Shown: positions 8,240 to 17,795 of the stretch, piece by piece | Layout: the number at the start of each line of letters is the position of its first letter | How positions within the stretch are numbered: position 1 is the stretch's first letter | Assembly (NCBI RefSeq): GCF_900230285.1 | Contig: NZ_OCNK01000002.1 | Location: forward strand, 496,001-560,000 | Direction of reading: 5' to 3' | DNA from: Blastococcus haudaquaticus | GTDB lineage: Bacteria; Actinomycetota; Actinomycetes; Mycobacteriales; Geodermatophilaceae | DNA length: 64,000 nt | Translations under genes and position numbers: made by a program | Notes under the pieces: generated by a model | What the model was told of the DNA's origin: nothing | Databases searched by the model: none | Seen by the model: the letters and a program-made list of their open reading frames with translations, nothing else

Positions 8240-8273
8240 GTGGCCGGGCGACGAGCGTTCGCCACCCGGCCAC
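8240..8273 (-). terminator. Terminator after ligM
   Basis: GTGGCCGGG (8240-8248) pairs with CCCGGCCAC (8265-8273), and an inner GCGA/TCGC extends the stem. It begins about 15 bases past the ligM stop. Confidence 0.6.
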
Positions 8274-8287
8274 AGCGCCCGGTGCGG

Positions 8288-9991
<1,704 letters not shown>

Positions 9992-11263
9992 ATGGCGCGT
10001 CGCCCGGGAGGCGCGGGAGCTCCGCTGCCCGGGGCGATCGATCCCGGCCGGACGTCCTGGGGCGCCGTGGCCGGCCTCATGGGCGCCGGGGTGGTGGCCG
10101 CCGCCCAGATCGGCGGAGCCGCGGCCGCGCTGCCCGTCCTCCAGGAGGACTTCGGGCTCGACTCGACCACCGCCGCCTGGTACCTCTCGACGGTGAGCGC
10201 CCTCGGCGCCGCCGGCGGCGTCCTGCTCGGGTGGCTGGGGCAGACGCTCGGGTTCGGTCGCCAGGTCCGGTTCGGACTGGCGGCGATCGTCGTCGCCGAC
10301 CTCGGTGGTGCGCTGGCCGACTCGCTGCCGGGGCTGCTGGTCGCCCGCGTCGGCGAGGGGCTCGGGCTGGTGATGGTGATCCTCGCCGCCCCGCCACTGC
10401 TCTCGGAGGTGGCCGGCCCCGAGCACCGGCGGCTCGTCGCCGGGGCCTGGGGCGCCTACATGCCGGTGGGCTCGGGCCTGGCCGCGCTCCTCGTGCCGCC
10501 CGCGATCGCGCTGGTGGGCTGGCAGGGGGCATCGGTCGCCGATGCCTGCCTGGCCGCGGGCGTGCTGCTGGTGGTCCTGCGCTGGGTGCCGTCCGCCGCG
10601 GTGCGCAGGCGGGCGTCGGTCGACGGACTCCTGGGGGCCTTCCGGTCACCGTCCGTCCTGATCATCACCGTCGCCTTCGGCCTCTACGCCGCCCAGTACC
10701 TGGCCGTCGTCGGGCTGCTGCCGGCCGCCCTCGTCGGGAACGGGCTGTCCGTGGCCGCCGCCGGGCTGGTGGGCGCCGTCGTCTTCCTGGTCAACGCCCC
10801 CGCCAACCTCCTCGGGGCCTTCCTGCTGCACCGGGGCGCGCCGCTGCGGTGGGTGATCCTCGCGGGGTGTGCCGGCATGGCCGTCACCGTCTGGGGGGTG
10901 ATGGATCCAGGCCTCCCGACGAACCTCCGGGTCGCGTCCGCGATCGCCTTCTCCTTCGTCGCGGGGCTGGTCCCGTCCGCCCTCTTCGCCGGCCTCGCCG
11001 CGGTGTCGGCGGGGACCGACTCGGCCGGGGCCGCCATCGGCCTGGTGACCCAGGGGTCGGCCGTGGGCCAGCTGCTCGGTCCGCCCCTGGTCGTCACCGT
11101 GGGCACGGCCGTCGCGACCGGGGCGGCCCAGTCGGCCGTGCTCGTGTGCCTGACCGGGCTCGTGGCGGTCGGTGCCGTGGTGCTGCCACGCGCCGGACGC
11201 CAGGGCTCGCAACCGTCTCCAGCGCTTTCGGGAGGGTCTCCGGCCCGCCCGTCGCCACGATGA
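9992..11263 (+). CDS. MFS permease, probable aromatic-acid transporter
   Basis: Major facilitator protein of 423 residues with about twelve hydrophobic segments. The start is ATG at 9992 after AGGGG. The loop between segments 2 and 3 is GWLGQTLGFGRQVRFG, a weak form of the usual G-x3-D-R-x-G-R-R motif. It lies between two THF-dependent O-demethylase genes and its stop is 14 bases before the second one, so import of a methoxylated aromatic acid or export of an intermediate is likely. The substrate is not determinable. Confidence 0.8.
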   Translation: MARRPGGAGAPLPGAIDPGRTSWGAVAGLMGAGVVAAAQIGGAAAALPVLQEDFGLDSTTAAWYLSTVSALGAAGGVLLGWLGQTLGFGRQVRFGLAAIVVADLGGALADSLPGLLVARVGEGLGLVMVILAAPPLLSEVAGPEHRRLVAGAWGAYMPVGSGLAALLVPPAIALVGWQGASVADACLAAGVLLVVLRWVPSAAVRRRASVDGLLGAFRSPSVLIITVAFGLYAAQYLAVVGLLPAALVGNGLSVAAAGLVGAVVFLVNAPANLLGAFLLHRGAPLRWVILAGCAGMAVTVWGVMDPGLPTNLRVASAIAFSFVAGLVPSALFAGLAAVSAGTDSAGAAIGLVTQGSAVGQLLGPPLVVTVGTAVATGAAQSAVLVCLTGLVAVGAVVLPRAGRQGSQPSPALSGGSPARPSPR

Positions 11264-11277
11264 AAGGTAGGTCAGCC

Positions 11278-12639
11278 ATGTCTTCCGAGAGTCTCGCTGC
11301 CGCGCTCGCCCGCGCCGGCAGCCCGGTGGAGCTGCTCAGGAACCTCGCCTTCCCGCCGAGCACCTTCCCGGTCAAGCCGGAGTTCACGAACTGGCGCGCC
11401 GAGCAGCGGGCCTGGGTCGAGAGCTGCGCACTGCTCGACCAGTCGCACCACATGACCGACCTCTTCGTCGAGGGGCCGGACGCGCTACGGCTGTTCAGCG
11501 ACACCGGGGTCAACACCTTCGCCAACTTCGGCGTGGGCAAGGCCAAGCAGTTCGTCGCCGTGGACCCCGAGGGGTACATGATCGGGGACGCCATCCTCTT
11601 CCACCTCGAGGAGGAGCTCTTCGACCTGGTGGGGCACCCGATGGTCCTCGACTGGGTCACCTTCAACCTCGAGCGCGGCGACTACGAGGCCACCGTCGAG
11701 CGCGACGACAACTCCGCGGTGCGCGCCTCCGGTCCGCCGAAGCTCTACCGCTACGAGCTCCAGGGGCCCACCGCCGCCGCCCTCATCGAGGAGGTGACCG
11801 GCGCCCCGCTGCCCGAGGTCAGGTTCTTCAGCATGGCCGGGTTCACCATCGCGGGCCGCCGCGTCCGCGGCCTGCGGCACGGCATGGCCGGCCAGCCGGG
11901 CTTCGAGCTGTTCGGCCCGTGGGAGGACGGCGAGGCGGTCCTCGACGCGCTCCTGTCCGCGGGCGAGCACCACGGGCTGGTCCGGGTCGGCGCCAAGGCG
12001 TACTCGACCGCCAACCTCGAGTCCGGGTGGGTGCCGGCGCCGTTGCCCGCGCTCTTCTCCGACGACCCGCTCGTGCAGGAGTACCGGGAGTGGCTCCCGG
12101 TGTCGAAGGTCGGCTCCCTCGGCGGCAGCCTCGACTCCCCCCACATCCGCGACTACTACCTCACGCCGTTCGACATCGGCTACGGCAAGACCGTCCGGTT
12201 CGACCACGATTTCGTCGGCCGCGAGGCGCTCGAGGATCTCGCCGAGGCGCCGCCGCGGACGAAGATGACGCTCGTGTGGAACGCCGACGACGTCACCGCG
12301 GCGGTCGGTGCGATGTACCGGCCGGGCCCGGGGGCCAAGTACATCGAGATGCCCAAGGCCCGCTACGCCACCCACCACGAGGACAAGGTGCTCGTGGACG
12401 GCCGCCAGGTCGGCATCTCGCTGGACTGCGGCTACCTGGCCAACGAACGCGTCATGGTCTCGCTGGCGACCCTGGAGAACGAGTACGCCGAGCCCGGCAC
12501 CGAGGTGACCGTGGTGTGGGGCGAGCACCCGGTGTCGGCCAAGCCGGCGGTCGAGGAGCACGTGCAGGTGGAGATCCGCGCCACCGTCGCCCCCGTCCCG
12601 TTCGTGGACTTCGCCCGGGAGAACTACCGCTCCCGCTGA
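11278..12639 (+). CDS. Second LigM/DesA-family O-demethylase
   Basis: 453-residue paralogue of LigM with the same order of landmarks: LLDQSHHM, LRHGMAGQPGFE, KAYSTANLESGWVPAPLP, YGKTVRFDHDFVGREALE and a C-terminal APVPF. It has diverged, notably in the central region (LVGHPMVLDWVTF replaces the LigM segment). The two copies therefore probably take different methoxy acids, for example syringate against vanillate or 3-O-methylgallate. ATG at 11278 has GAAAGGTAGG upstream; an in-frame ATG at 11260 overlaps the MFS stop and is less likely. Co-transcribed with the MFS gene and ended by a strong hairpin. Confidence 0.88.
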   Translation: MSSESLAAALARAGSPVELLRNLAFPPSTFPVKPEFTNWRAEQRAWVESCALLDQSHHMTDLFVEGPDALRLFSDTGVNTFANFGVGKAKQFVAVDPEGYMIGDAILFHLEEELFDLVGHPMVLDWVTFNLERGDYEATVERDDNSAVRASGPPKLYRYELQGPTAAALIEEVTGAPLPEVRFFSMAGFTIAGRRVRGLRHGMAGQPGFELFGPWEDGEAVLDALLSAGEHHGLVRVGAKAYSTANLESGWVPAPLPALFSDDPLVQEYREWLPVSKVGSLGGSLDSPHIRDYYLTPFDIGYGKTVRFDHDFVGREALEDLAEAPPRTKMTLVWNADDVTAAVGAMYRPGPGAKYIEMPKARYATHHEDKVLVDGRQVGISLDCGYLANERVMVSLATLENEYAEPGTEVTVVWGEHPVSAKPAVEEHVQVEIRATVAPVPFVDFARENYRSR

Positions 12640-12647
12640 CGTGCGCC

Positions 12648-12683
12648 CCGGTGCCCCGGGAGGGATTCGTCCCGGGGCACCGG
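12648..12683. terminator. Bidirectional terminator between demethylase and ligB
   Basis: A perfect 14-bp stem, CCGGTGCCCCGGGA (12648-12661) with 12670-12683 around an 8-base loop, lies between the convergent stops at 12639 and 12695. It can serve both strands. Confidence 0.8.
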
Positions 12684-12694
12684 CGGTCAGCGGT

Positions 12695-13552
12695 TCAGGC
12701 GGGCTGCCCGTTCCGGTTGTCGAAGAGCGCGATGCCGGCCGCGGTGTTGGACGCCGGCACGAAGTAGTCCGAGTGCACCTTCGTGACCCGGTCGTCCATC
12801 GCCCCCCGCATGACCAGCCACATGATCAGCTCGATCCCCTCGGAACCGGCCTTGCGGATCAGCTCCTCGCGGGACATGGCGGCGAGCTGCCCGGGATCGG
12901 TCTCGATCGTCTCCATCCACATGTGGTCGAAGTCCGGGTTGATGAACCCGGCCCGCGCCCCCGCCAGCTGGTGCGACATGCCCCCGGTGCCGAGGACGCC
13001 GACCGTGATGTCCTCCGGATAGCTGCGGATGGCCCGCCCGAGGGCCTGGCCCAGCGCGTAGCACCGGGCGGCCGTGGGCTGCGGGTACTGGATGACGTTG
13101 ACCAGGAGCGGGATCACCGGGCAGGGCCAGGCGTCCCCGGGATCCGGGGTCCACACCGACAACGGCACGGTGAAGCCGTGGTCGACGGCGAGCTCCTGGA
13201 ACACGGTGAGGTCGAACTCCTCGTCGATCAGGCTCTCGACCAGGTGGAGGGACAGCTCGGGGTGGCCGATCACGTCGGGCACCGGACGGCGGCCGAAGCC
13301 CTCGTCGGCGACCTCGTACCGCTCGGCCGTGCCCAGGCCGAAGGTCGGGACGAAGTCGAGGTCGATGCCGTTGGCGTGGTCGTTGTAGACGACGATCGCC
13401 ACGTCCGGCTGGTGCTCGGCGAGCCAGGCCCGCGCCGGGGCGTACCCGTCGAACAACGCCTTCCAGTTCGGGTCGTCGGTCTTTCCGCGGTCCATCGCCG
13501 CGCCGATCGACGGCACGTGCGAGGTCGCCAGACCCCAGATCACCTCAGCCAT
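12695..13552 (-). CDS. ligB: Class II extradiol dioxygenase beta subunit (LigB type)
   Basis: Catalytic subunit of a protocatechuate 4,5-dioxygenase-family enzyme (gallate and 3-O-methylgallate dioxygenases also belong here), 285 residues. The iron ligands expected for LigB are readable: His in ATSHVPS near residue 12, His in YNDHAN near residue 58, and a downstream Glu in the ELSLHLVESLIDEE region. The conserved second-half segment GTGGMSHQLAG holds the catalytic His. The start ATG at 13552 overlaps the end of the ligA gene by 8 bases. With no LigC or LigI nearby but GalD and LigK present, gallate-type chemistry is favoured. Confidence 0.88.
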   Translation of the reverse strand: MAEVIWGLATSHVPSIGAAMDRGKTDDPNWKALFDGYAPARAWLAEHQPDVAIVVYNDHANGIDLDFVPTFGLGTAERYEVADEGFGRRPVPDVIGHPELSLHLVESLIDEEFDLTVFQELAVDHGFTVPLSVWTPDPGDAWPCPVIPLLVNVIQYPQPTAARCYALGQALGRAIRSYPEDITVGVLGTGGMSHQLAGARAGFINPDFDHMWMETIETDPGQLAAMSREELIRKAGSEGIELIMWLVMRGAMDDRVTKVHSDYFVPASNTAAGIALFDNRNGQPA

Positions 13553-13913
13553 CCCGGCGCCCTCCCGCCCGCATCGCGGCGAGGAAGTCGTCCTCGCCCA
13601 TGCCCGTGAACACGCCACCGAGGTACTGCATCGACCGGCCGTCCATCATGGCCAGCTTGTACACGTAGAAGATGCTGCCGCCCAGGTCGATCATGGCCTG
13701 CCAGTCGCGGTCGAGCACCGCCTTCTCCTGCTCGGCGCTCACCCCGAACTCGCGGCAGTAGGCGGCCTCGTCGGCGAGGAAGCGCTCGCGGTTGCCGGCG
13801 TCGCGCAGGCTCATGAACAGCTTGTTCATCCGCAGCCCGCGGCGGCTGCTGTCGCCGTCGAAGATGGGCGTGCCCGGCAGGTCCGGGCGGCCGGCGCCCG
13901 ATTCGGTGCTCAT
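13545..13913 (-). CDS. ligA: Class II extradiol dioxygenase alpha subunit (LigA type)
   Basis: Small all-helical LigA subunit, 122 residues, which caps the LigB active site. Family segments visible are LRMNKLFMSL, NRERFLADEAAYC, DWQAMIDLGGSIFYVYKLA and the C-terminal GMGEDDFLAAM. The ATG at 13913 is preceded by GGAAAGAGG; an in-frame start at 13964 would add 17 residues overlapping the upstream gene. The 8-base overlap with ligB supports an obligate alpha2beta2-type complex. Confidence 0.88.
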   Translation of the reverse strand: MSTESGAGRPDLPGTPIFDGDSSRRGLRMNKLFMSLRDAGNRERFLADEAAYCREFGVSAEQEKAVLDRDWQAMIDLGGSIFYVYKLAMMDGRSMQYLGGVFTGMGEDDFLAAMRAGGRRDG

Positions 13914-13960
13914 CGATGTCGTTCCTCTTTCCCGTACCGGTGCGCTCAGGGACGACAGGG

Positions 13961-14239
13961 TCACGTCCGCTCCTGCGGGTGGGTCGCCAACGCCTCCACG
14001 TGCACGTCGAGCCAGGGCGCCATCGGCAGCGACATCAGCGCGTCGTGCAGCGCGGCCGGATCCTCGGCCTCGTAGAGGCCGATGGTCGCGTTACGGCCGG
14101 GGACCCGCCACAGCCGCTTGAGCACACCTGCGGCCCGCAGCTCCATCGCCCGCGCGCGCTCGCCGGCCCGCAGCTCCTCCCGCCGCTCGGGCGGGGTGTC
14201 GGCCGGCAGCCGGTTCTCGGACCGGACCAGGAACTCCAC
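13961..14239 (-). CDS. Muconolactone-isomerase-like protein (CatC fold)
   Basis: 92-residue protein of the muconolactone delta-isomerase family. It opens with MEFLVRSENRLPADTP and contains KRLWRVPGRNATIGLYEAED and LPMAPWLDVHVEAL, the typical CatC layout of a ferredoxin-like decameric isomerase. No catA or catB is present, so beta-ketoadipate work on muconolactone is unlikely here. It sits one base from the alpha/beta hydrolase and just before ligA, so it more probably isomerises a ring-cleavage product of the LigAB enzyme. That role is an inference. Confidence 0.8.
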   Translation of the reverse strand: MEFLVRSENRLPADTPPERREELRAGERARAMELRAAGVLKRLWRVPGRNATIGLYEAEDPAALHDALMSLPMAPWLDVHVEALATHPQERT

Positions 14240-14240
14240 G

Positions 14241-14972
14241 TCAGACCTCTTCCTTCTCGTCCGACCTGGCGTCGGCGATCTCCAGCAGCACTCGGGCCAG
14301 CTCCTCGGGCGCGGTGACCATGGCCTCGTGCCCGGTGTCGAGCTCGTGCACCGGCCAGCCGCGTGCGCGGGCGCGATCGGCCTGGCCGGCGAAGACCCGC
14401 ATCCAGCTCACGCACTCGACGAACGCGGCCGGCACGGCGTCGACCGCCCCGGTCAGCCGCAGGGGGTCGGTGTAGGTCTTCCACGGGTGCGGGGTGAGCT
14501 TCGGGACCAGCCAGTCGACGTCGGACTGCTCGGTCACCCCGAGGACCGACAGCTTGCGCACGGCCACCAGCCACCCGAACCCCTGCTCGGCCGCGGACTG
14601 CGCCCAGTGGTGCTCCACCGTCTCGGGCAGGAGGTCGCGGGCCGATTCGCCGTCGGCGCCCACGAAGGCGTCGAGGTAGACCCGCTGGACGACGGCCTCG
14701 GGGCGGCGGTCCGCGACGGCGGTCACGACCTGCCCCGCGTAGCTGTGCCCGACGAGGACGACGTCGGTCAGGCCCAGGACGTCGATCACCCGGACCACGT
14801 CCTCCACGTGCGTGTCCAGTCCCACGAGCGGCGAGAGCAGGTGGGCCCGCTCCGACAGCCCCGTGAGCGTCGGCGCGTGCACCTCGTGACCGGCCGCGCG
14901 CAACCGGGGAGCGACGCGGTCCCAGCACCACCCGCCGTGCCAGGCCCCGTGCACGAGGACGAACGTGGTCAT
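14241..14972 (-). CDS. Alpha/beta hydrolase of the ligAB operon
   Basis: Serine hydrolase of 243 residues. The oxyanion motif LVHGAWHGGWCW begins near residue 5, the nucleophile elbow is GHSYAG (Ser near residue 80), and the catalytic His is in DTGHEAM near the C terminus. It is first in the operon hydrolase-catC-ligA-ligB. ATG at 14972 is preferred because the fold begins at once; an in-frame GTG at 15023 lies inside the palindromic operator. It resembles plant-esterase-like (EstC, pyrethroid hydrolase) enzymes. A methyl-ester hydrolase acting on the 3-O-methylgallate cleavage product would fit the context; an enol-lactone hydrolase is the alternative. Confidence 0.8.
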   Translation of the reverse strand: MTTFVLVHGAWHGGWCWDRVAPRLRAAGHEVHAPTLTGLSERAHLLSPLVGLDTHVEDVVRVIDVLGLTDVVLVGHSYAGQVVTAVADRRPEAVVQRVYLDAFVGADGESARDLLPETVEHHWAQSAAEQGFGWLVAVRKLSVLGVTEQSDVDWLVPKLTPHPWKTYTDPLRLTGAVDAVPAAFVECVSWMRVFAGQADRARARGWPVHELDTGHEAMVTAPEELARVLLEIADARSDEKEEV

Positions 14973-15003
14973 GCTCTCGCCTCCTCGGACGACGTGGGGG
15001 CCG

Positions 15004-15023
15004 GTGGGCACACCTGTGCCCAC
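15004..15023. promoter_or_regulatory. Perfect palindrome, putative lig operon operator
   Basis: GTGGGCACA-CC-TGTGCCCAC is a perfect 9-bp inverted repeat, 31 bases upstream of the hydrolase start. On the minus strand TAGGGT (15033-15038) lies just upstream as a possible -10, so the palindrome would cover about +3 to +22. It is unrelated to the GntR-type palindromes, implying a different regulator. A weaker palindrome, ATCGGCCCGAT, is at 15060-15070. Confidence 0.5.
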
Positions 15024-15182
15024 GCCACCGTCACCCTAGGCACGGCACGGTCCGGCGGGATCGGCCCGATGACACGACGGCTCCGCCGCTGCGGCAGCAC
15101 CGGCCCGCGTCATCCGTCGTGATCCGGGCCGGCCACTCCCCCGCTCCGGCCCTGTCCCCCGCCCCGACGCGGGCGCGGTCCG

Positions 15183-15845
15183 TCAGCGGGGCTGGACGAG
15201 GCCTTCCTTGACGGCGAGCAGGGCGGCCTGCGTCCTCGAGGTCAGCCCCATCTTGGTGAGCAGGTGGCTGACGTGCGACCGGGCCGTCCGCTCGCTGATG
15301 AGCAGGTGCCCGGCGATGTCCTTGTTGGACCGGCCCTCGGCGACGAGGACCAGTACCTCCTTCTCGCGCGTGGTGAGCACGCCGAGCCCGGTGCGCGGCG
15401 CACGGATCTCCTGGGTCAGCCGGCGGGTCACCGCGGCGTCGAGGAAGACCTCGTCGCGGACGGCTGCCCGCAGCGCCGCGTCCACCTCGGCCGGTCCGGC
15501 GTCCTTGAGCAGGTACCCGGAGGCCCCGCTCTCCAGGGCCGCGTGCACCCGCTCGGCCTCGCCGAAGCTGGTGAGGATGACCACCTTGAGCTGCGGGAAC
15601 CGGCGGAGCACCTCCGCGGTCGCGGTCACCCCGTCCATCCCGGGCATCTGCAGGTCCATGAGGACGACGTCGGGCAGCTCGCCGTGGGCCGCCGCCCGCG
15701 CGAGCCGGTCCAGCGCCTCCTGGCCGTCACCGGCCTCGTCGGCGACCTCCACGTCCTCGAGCGCCTCGAGGTAGGCGACGACGCCCCGGCGCACGACCGC
15801 GTGGTCGTCCACCACCAGCACCCGGATCGGCAGGGAGGTGGTCAC
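15183..15845 (-). CDS. NarL/FixJ-family response regulator
   Basis: 220-residue regulator with a receiver domain (acid pair DD at 13-14, phospho-acceptor Asp64 in LMDLQMPGMDG, Thr in ILTSFG and Lys in YLLKDAG) and a LuxR-type DNA-binding domain at about 150-210 (LTTREKEVLVLVAEGRSNKDIA). The GTG at 15845 overlaps the stop of the kinase gene (GTGA), so the pair is translationally coupled. Target genes are unknown; the location between the lig operon and the folate block allows but does not show a role there. Confidence 0.9.
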   Translation of the reverse strand: MTTSLPIRVLVVDDHAVVRRGVVAYLEALEDVEVADEAGDGQEALDRLARAAAHGELPDVVLMDLQMPGMDGVTATAEVLRRFPQLKVVILTSFGEAERVHAALESGASGYLLKDAGPAEVDAALRAAVRDEVFLDAAVTRRLTQEIRAPRTGLGVLTTREKEVLVLVAEGRSNKDIAGHLLISERTARSHVSHLLTKMGLTSRTQAALLAVKEGLVQPR

Positions 15846-17452
15846 GGCGCGACCCCCATTCCCGCCCACGGCCGCGTGGGCATCGAGGTCTGCAGGGGCA
15901 GGGTCAGGCGCACCGTCGTCCCACCCGCTGCCGGCTGCTGGACCCGCACGGCGCCGCCCCACCGGGCCGCGCGCTCCCGCATGACGGTCATGCCCAGCCC
16001 GCTCGACCCGGAGCCGCGGGGGCGGGCGACGCCGGTGGCGCTCATGCCACGCCCGTCGTCGGTGACCTCGGCGACGAGCCGACGTCGGCTGCCGCGGGGA
16101 GTGACCGCGAGCCGGACGTGGATCGTCGACGCGTCGGCGTGCTTGACGCTGTTGTGCAATGCCTCGGCGACGACCCGGTAGACGTCCTCCAGCAGGTCGG
16201 CATCGAGCGCGGACATCTCCGCGGCGGGATCCTCGAGGTCGAAGGACACGTCCAGGTCCGTGCGCGCCGACGTCGTGTCGACCAGGGACCGCAGCGCCGA
16301 GACGAGCCCTCCCGCGGTGGTGGCCGCCGGCCGCAGCTCCACCACCATGCCGCGCAGATCCGCCAGCACTGCTTCGGCGCTGCCGCTCAGGTCGTCGGCC
16401 ACCTGGGCGACCTTCTCCGGGGTGGGCGGCAGCCCGCGGGCGACGAGCACCCCCAGCGAGCGCGCCTGCATCATCATCGAGAAGACCTGCTGCACGACCG
16501 AGTCGTGCAGGTCGCGGGCCAGCTTCTGGCGCTCCTCGCGGCGGGCCACGTCCCGCTCGCGCTCCAGCAGGGCAGCGTGGTCGACGGCCATCGCGGCCTG
16601 CTCGGCCATGGCCAGGAGGAACTCCAGCTCGGTGTCACCGACGACCTGCCCGGGTGCGAAGAACGCGTTCAGGATGCCGACCGGCTCGCCGCGGGCCAGG
16701 AGGGGCACGCTGACGAACCAGTCCCATCGGGGGTCGCCCATGACGTCGTGCAGGGGGGCCCACGCGGGATCCTGCATGACGGCGTCGTAACGGCTCGGTG
16801 CGATGAGCGGCTCCCGGTTCTCCAGCGCCTCCAGCATCAGCAGCCGGGCACCGCGCGCACGGCAGGCCATGAGCTTGTCGAAGAACTGGGCCCCGCGGCC
16901 GAAGCCGGAGGAGCCCATGACGTGCAACCGGTCGCCCGCCGAGTTCACCGTCAGGACCTGGACGCCGGCGAGCGCGTCGGTGCGCGCGACCTCCTGCGCC
17001 AGCGCCTCGAGGGTGCCGACCAGCGAACGCTTCGACGCGACGTCGGAGGCGGCCTTGGCGATCGCGGCCAGTCGTCGCTCGCGCAGCCGGCCGAGGGTCA
17101 CGTCGCGGAAGGACGCGATCCACCGCTGCTGGCCGGCGACCGGGGCGAGGACGTAGGCGAACTCGCGCCGCTGGCCCCGCACCGGCTCCCACGTCACGGT
17201 CAGCTCACCGGTCCTCGTGCCGCCCGCCGGGTCGGGCGGGGGGAACGGCGAGGGGACGCCCGCGACGGCGTCCGGGTCCAGACCGCACAGGAGGACGGCG
17301 GCCGGATTGGCCTGCACGAACCGCGCCTCGGCGTCGATGACGGCCAGCCCGTCCGGGGCGTACCTCACCACGTCGTCGTCGGACGTCGTCGGAGCCGGTG
17401 GCGTGGCGACGGCGCCCGGTCCTCGTGGTCCCACCCCGGCCCTCCTCCGCAT
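15842..17452 (-). CDS. PAS-GAF sensor histidine kinase (HisKA_3)
   Basis: 536-residue kinase without membrane segments. It has a PAS-like domain at about 27-118 (DGLAVIDAEARFVQANPAA), a GAF domain at about 140-290, a HisKA_3 dimerisation helix with phospho-acceptor His316 in ARDLHDSVVQQVF, and a C-terminal HATPase (EALHNSVKHADA as N box, DDGRGM as G1, SSGLGMTVMRERA as G2). ATG at 17452 has GGAAG upstream; an earlier in-frame start would add about 64 unconserved residues. A cytoplasmic signal, possibly a small molecule bound by PAS or GAF, is implied. Confidence 0.88.
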   Translation of the reverse strand: MRRRAGVGPRGPGAVATPPAPTTSDDDVVRYAPDGLAVIDAEARFVQANPAAVLLCGLDPDAVAGVPSPFPPPDPAGGTRTGELTVTWEPVRGQRREFAYVLAPVAGQQRWIASFRDVTLGRLRERRLAAIAKAASDVASKRSLVGTLEALAQEVARTDALAGVQVLTVNSAGDRLHVMGSSGFGRGAQFFDKLMACRARGARLLMLEALENREPLIAPSRYDAVMQDPAWAPLHDVMGDPRWDWFVSVPLLARGEPVGILNAFFAPGQVVGDTELEFLLAMAEQAAMAVDHAALLERERDVARREERQKLARDLHDSVVQQVFSMMMQARSLGVLVARGLPPTPEKVAQVADDLSGSAEAVLADLRGMVVELRPAATTAGGLVSALRSLVDTTSARTDLDVSFDLEDPAAEMSALDADLLEDVYRVVAEALHNSVKHADASTIHVRLAVTPRGSRRRLVAEVTDDGRGMSATGVARPRGSGSSGLGMTVMRERAARWGGAVRVQQPAAGGTTVRLTLPLQTSMPTRPWAGMGVAP

Positions 17453-17795
17453 GGCTTCCGGTGCCCGGGTGGCCCGGGTCACTCCAGGGAGATGCTGACA
17501 TGCCGGGGACGTGCGACGGGAGCCGGAGGGGCCGGTACACCCGACGGGGGCAGTGCCCGTGAGGACGACGGCGGGTGTTGCCTGCGCCCCTCGCGACGAT
17601 TGACGCATGGGCGACCGCCGATCCGGCGTCACGGGTGCCGCCATATCACCGTGCCGGCCGGCGGGTGATGCGGGTCACGATGGTGGGTATGGGACCAACC
17701 GCCCGGAGCCTGCCCCACCGGGCGGCCCGGCAGGGCGGCACCGACGGCCGCCGCGGGGACCCCCCGCGACCGGCCCGTGCAGAGGGAGGCACTAC
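17453..17795. promoter_or_regulatory. Divergent kinase / MTHFR intergenic region
   Basis: 343 bases without a convincing gene. It contains GTGA-TGCGGG-TCAC (17665-17678), a CRP/FNR-like dyad, and GGGTAT (17685-17690), which could be a -10 for the MTHFR transcript. A -35-like TTGACG is at 17600-17605. The assignments are weak. Confidence 0.3.

Noticed and set aside
13961-14239. Classical catechol ortho-pathway muconolactone isomerase
   Set aside because: The fold matches CatC, but no catA or catB is present and it is co-transcribed with ligAB, so the standard role was not assigned.
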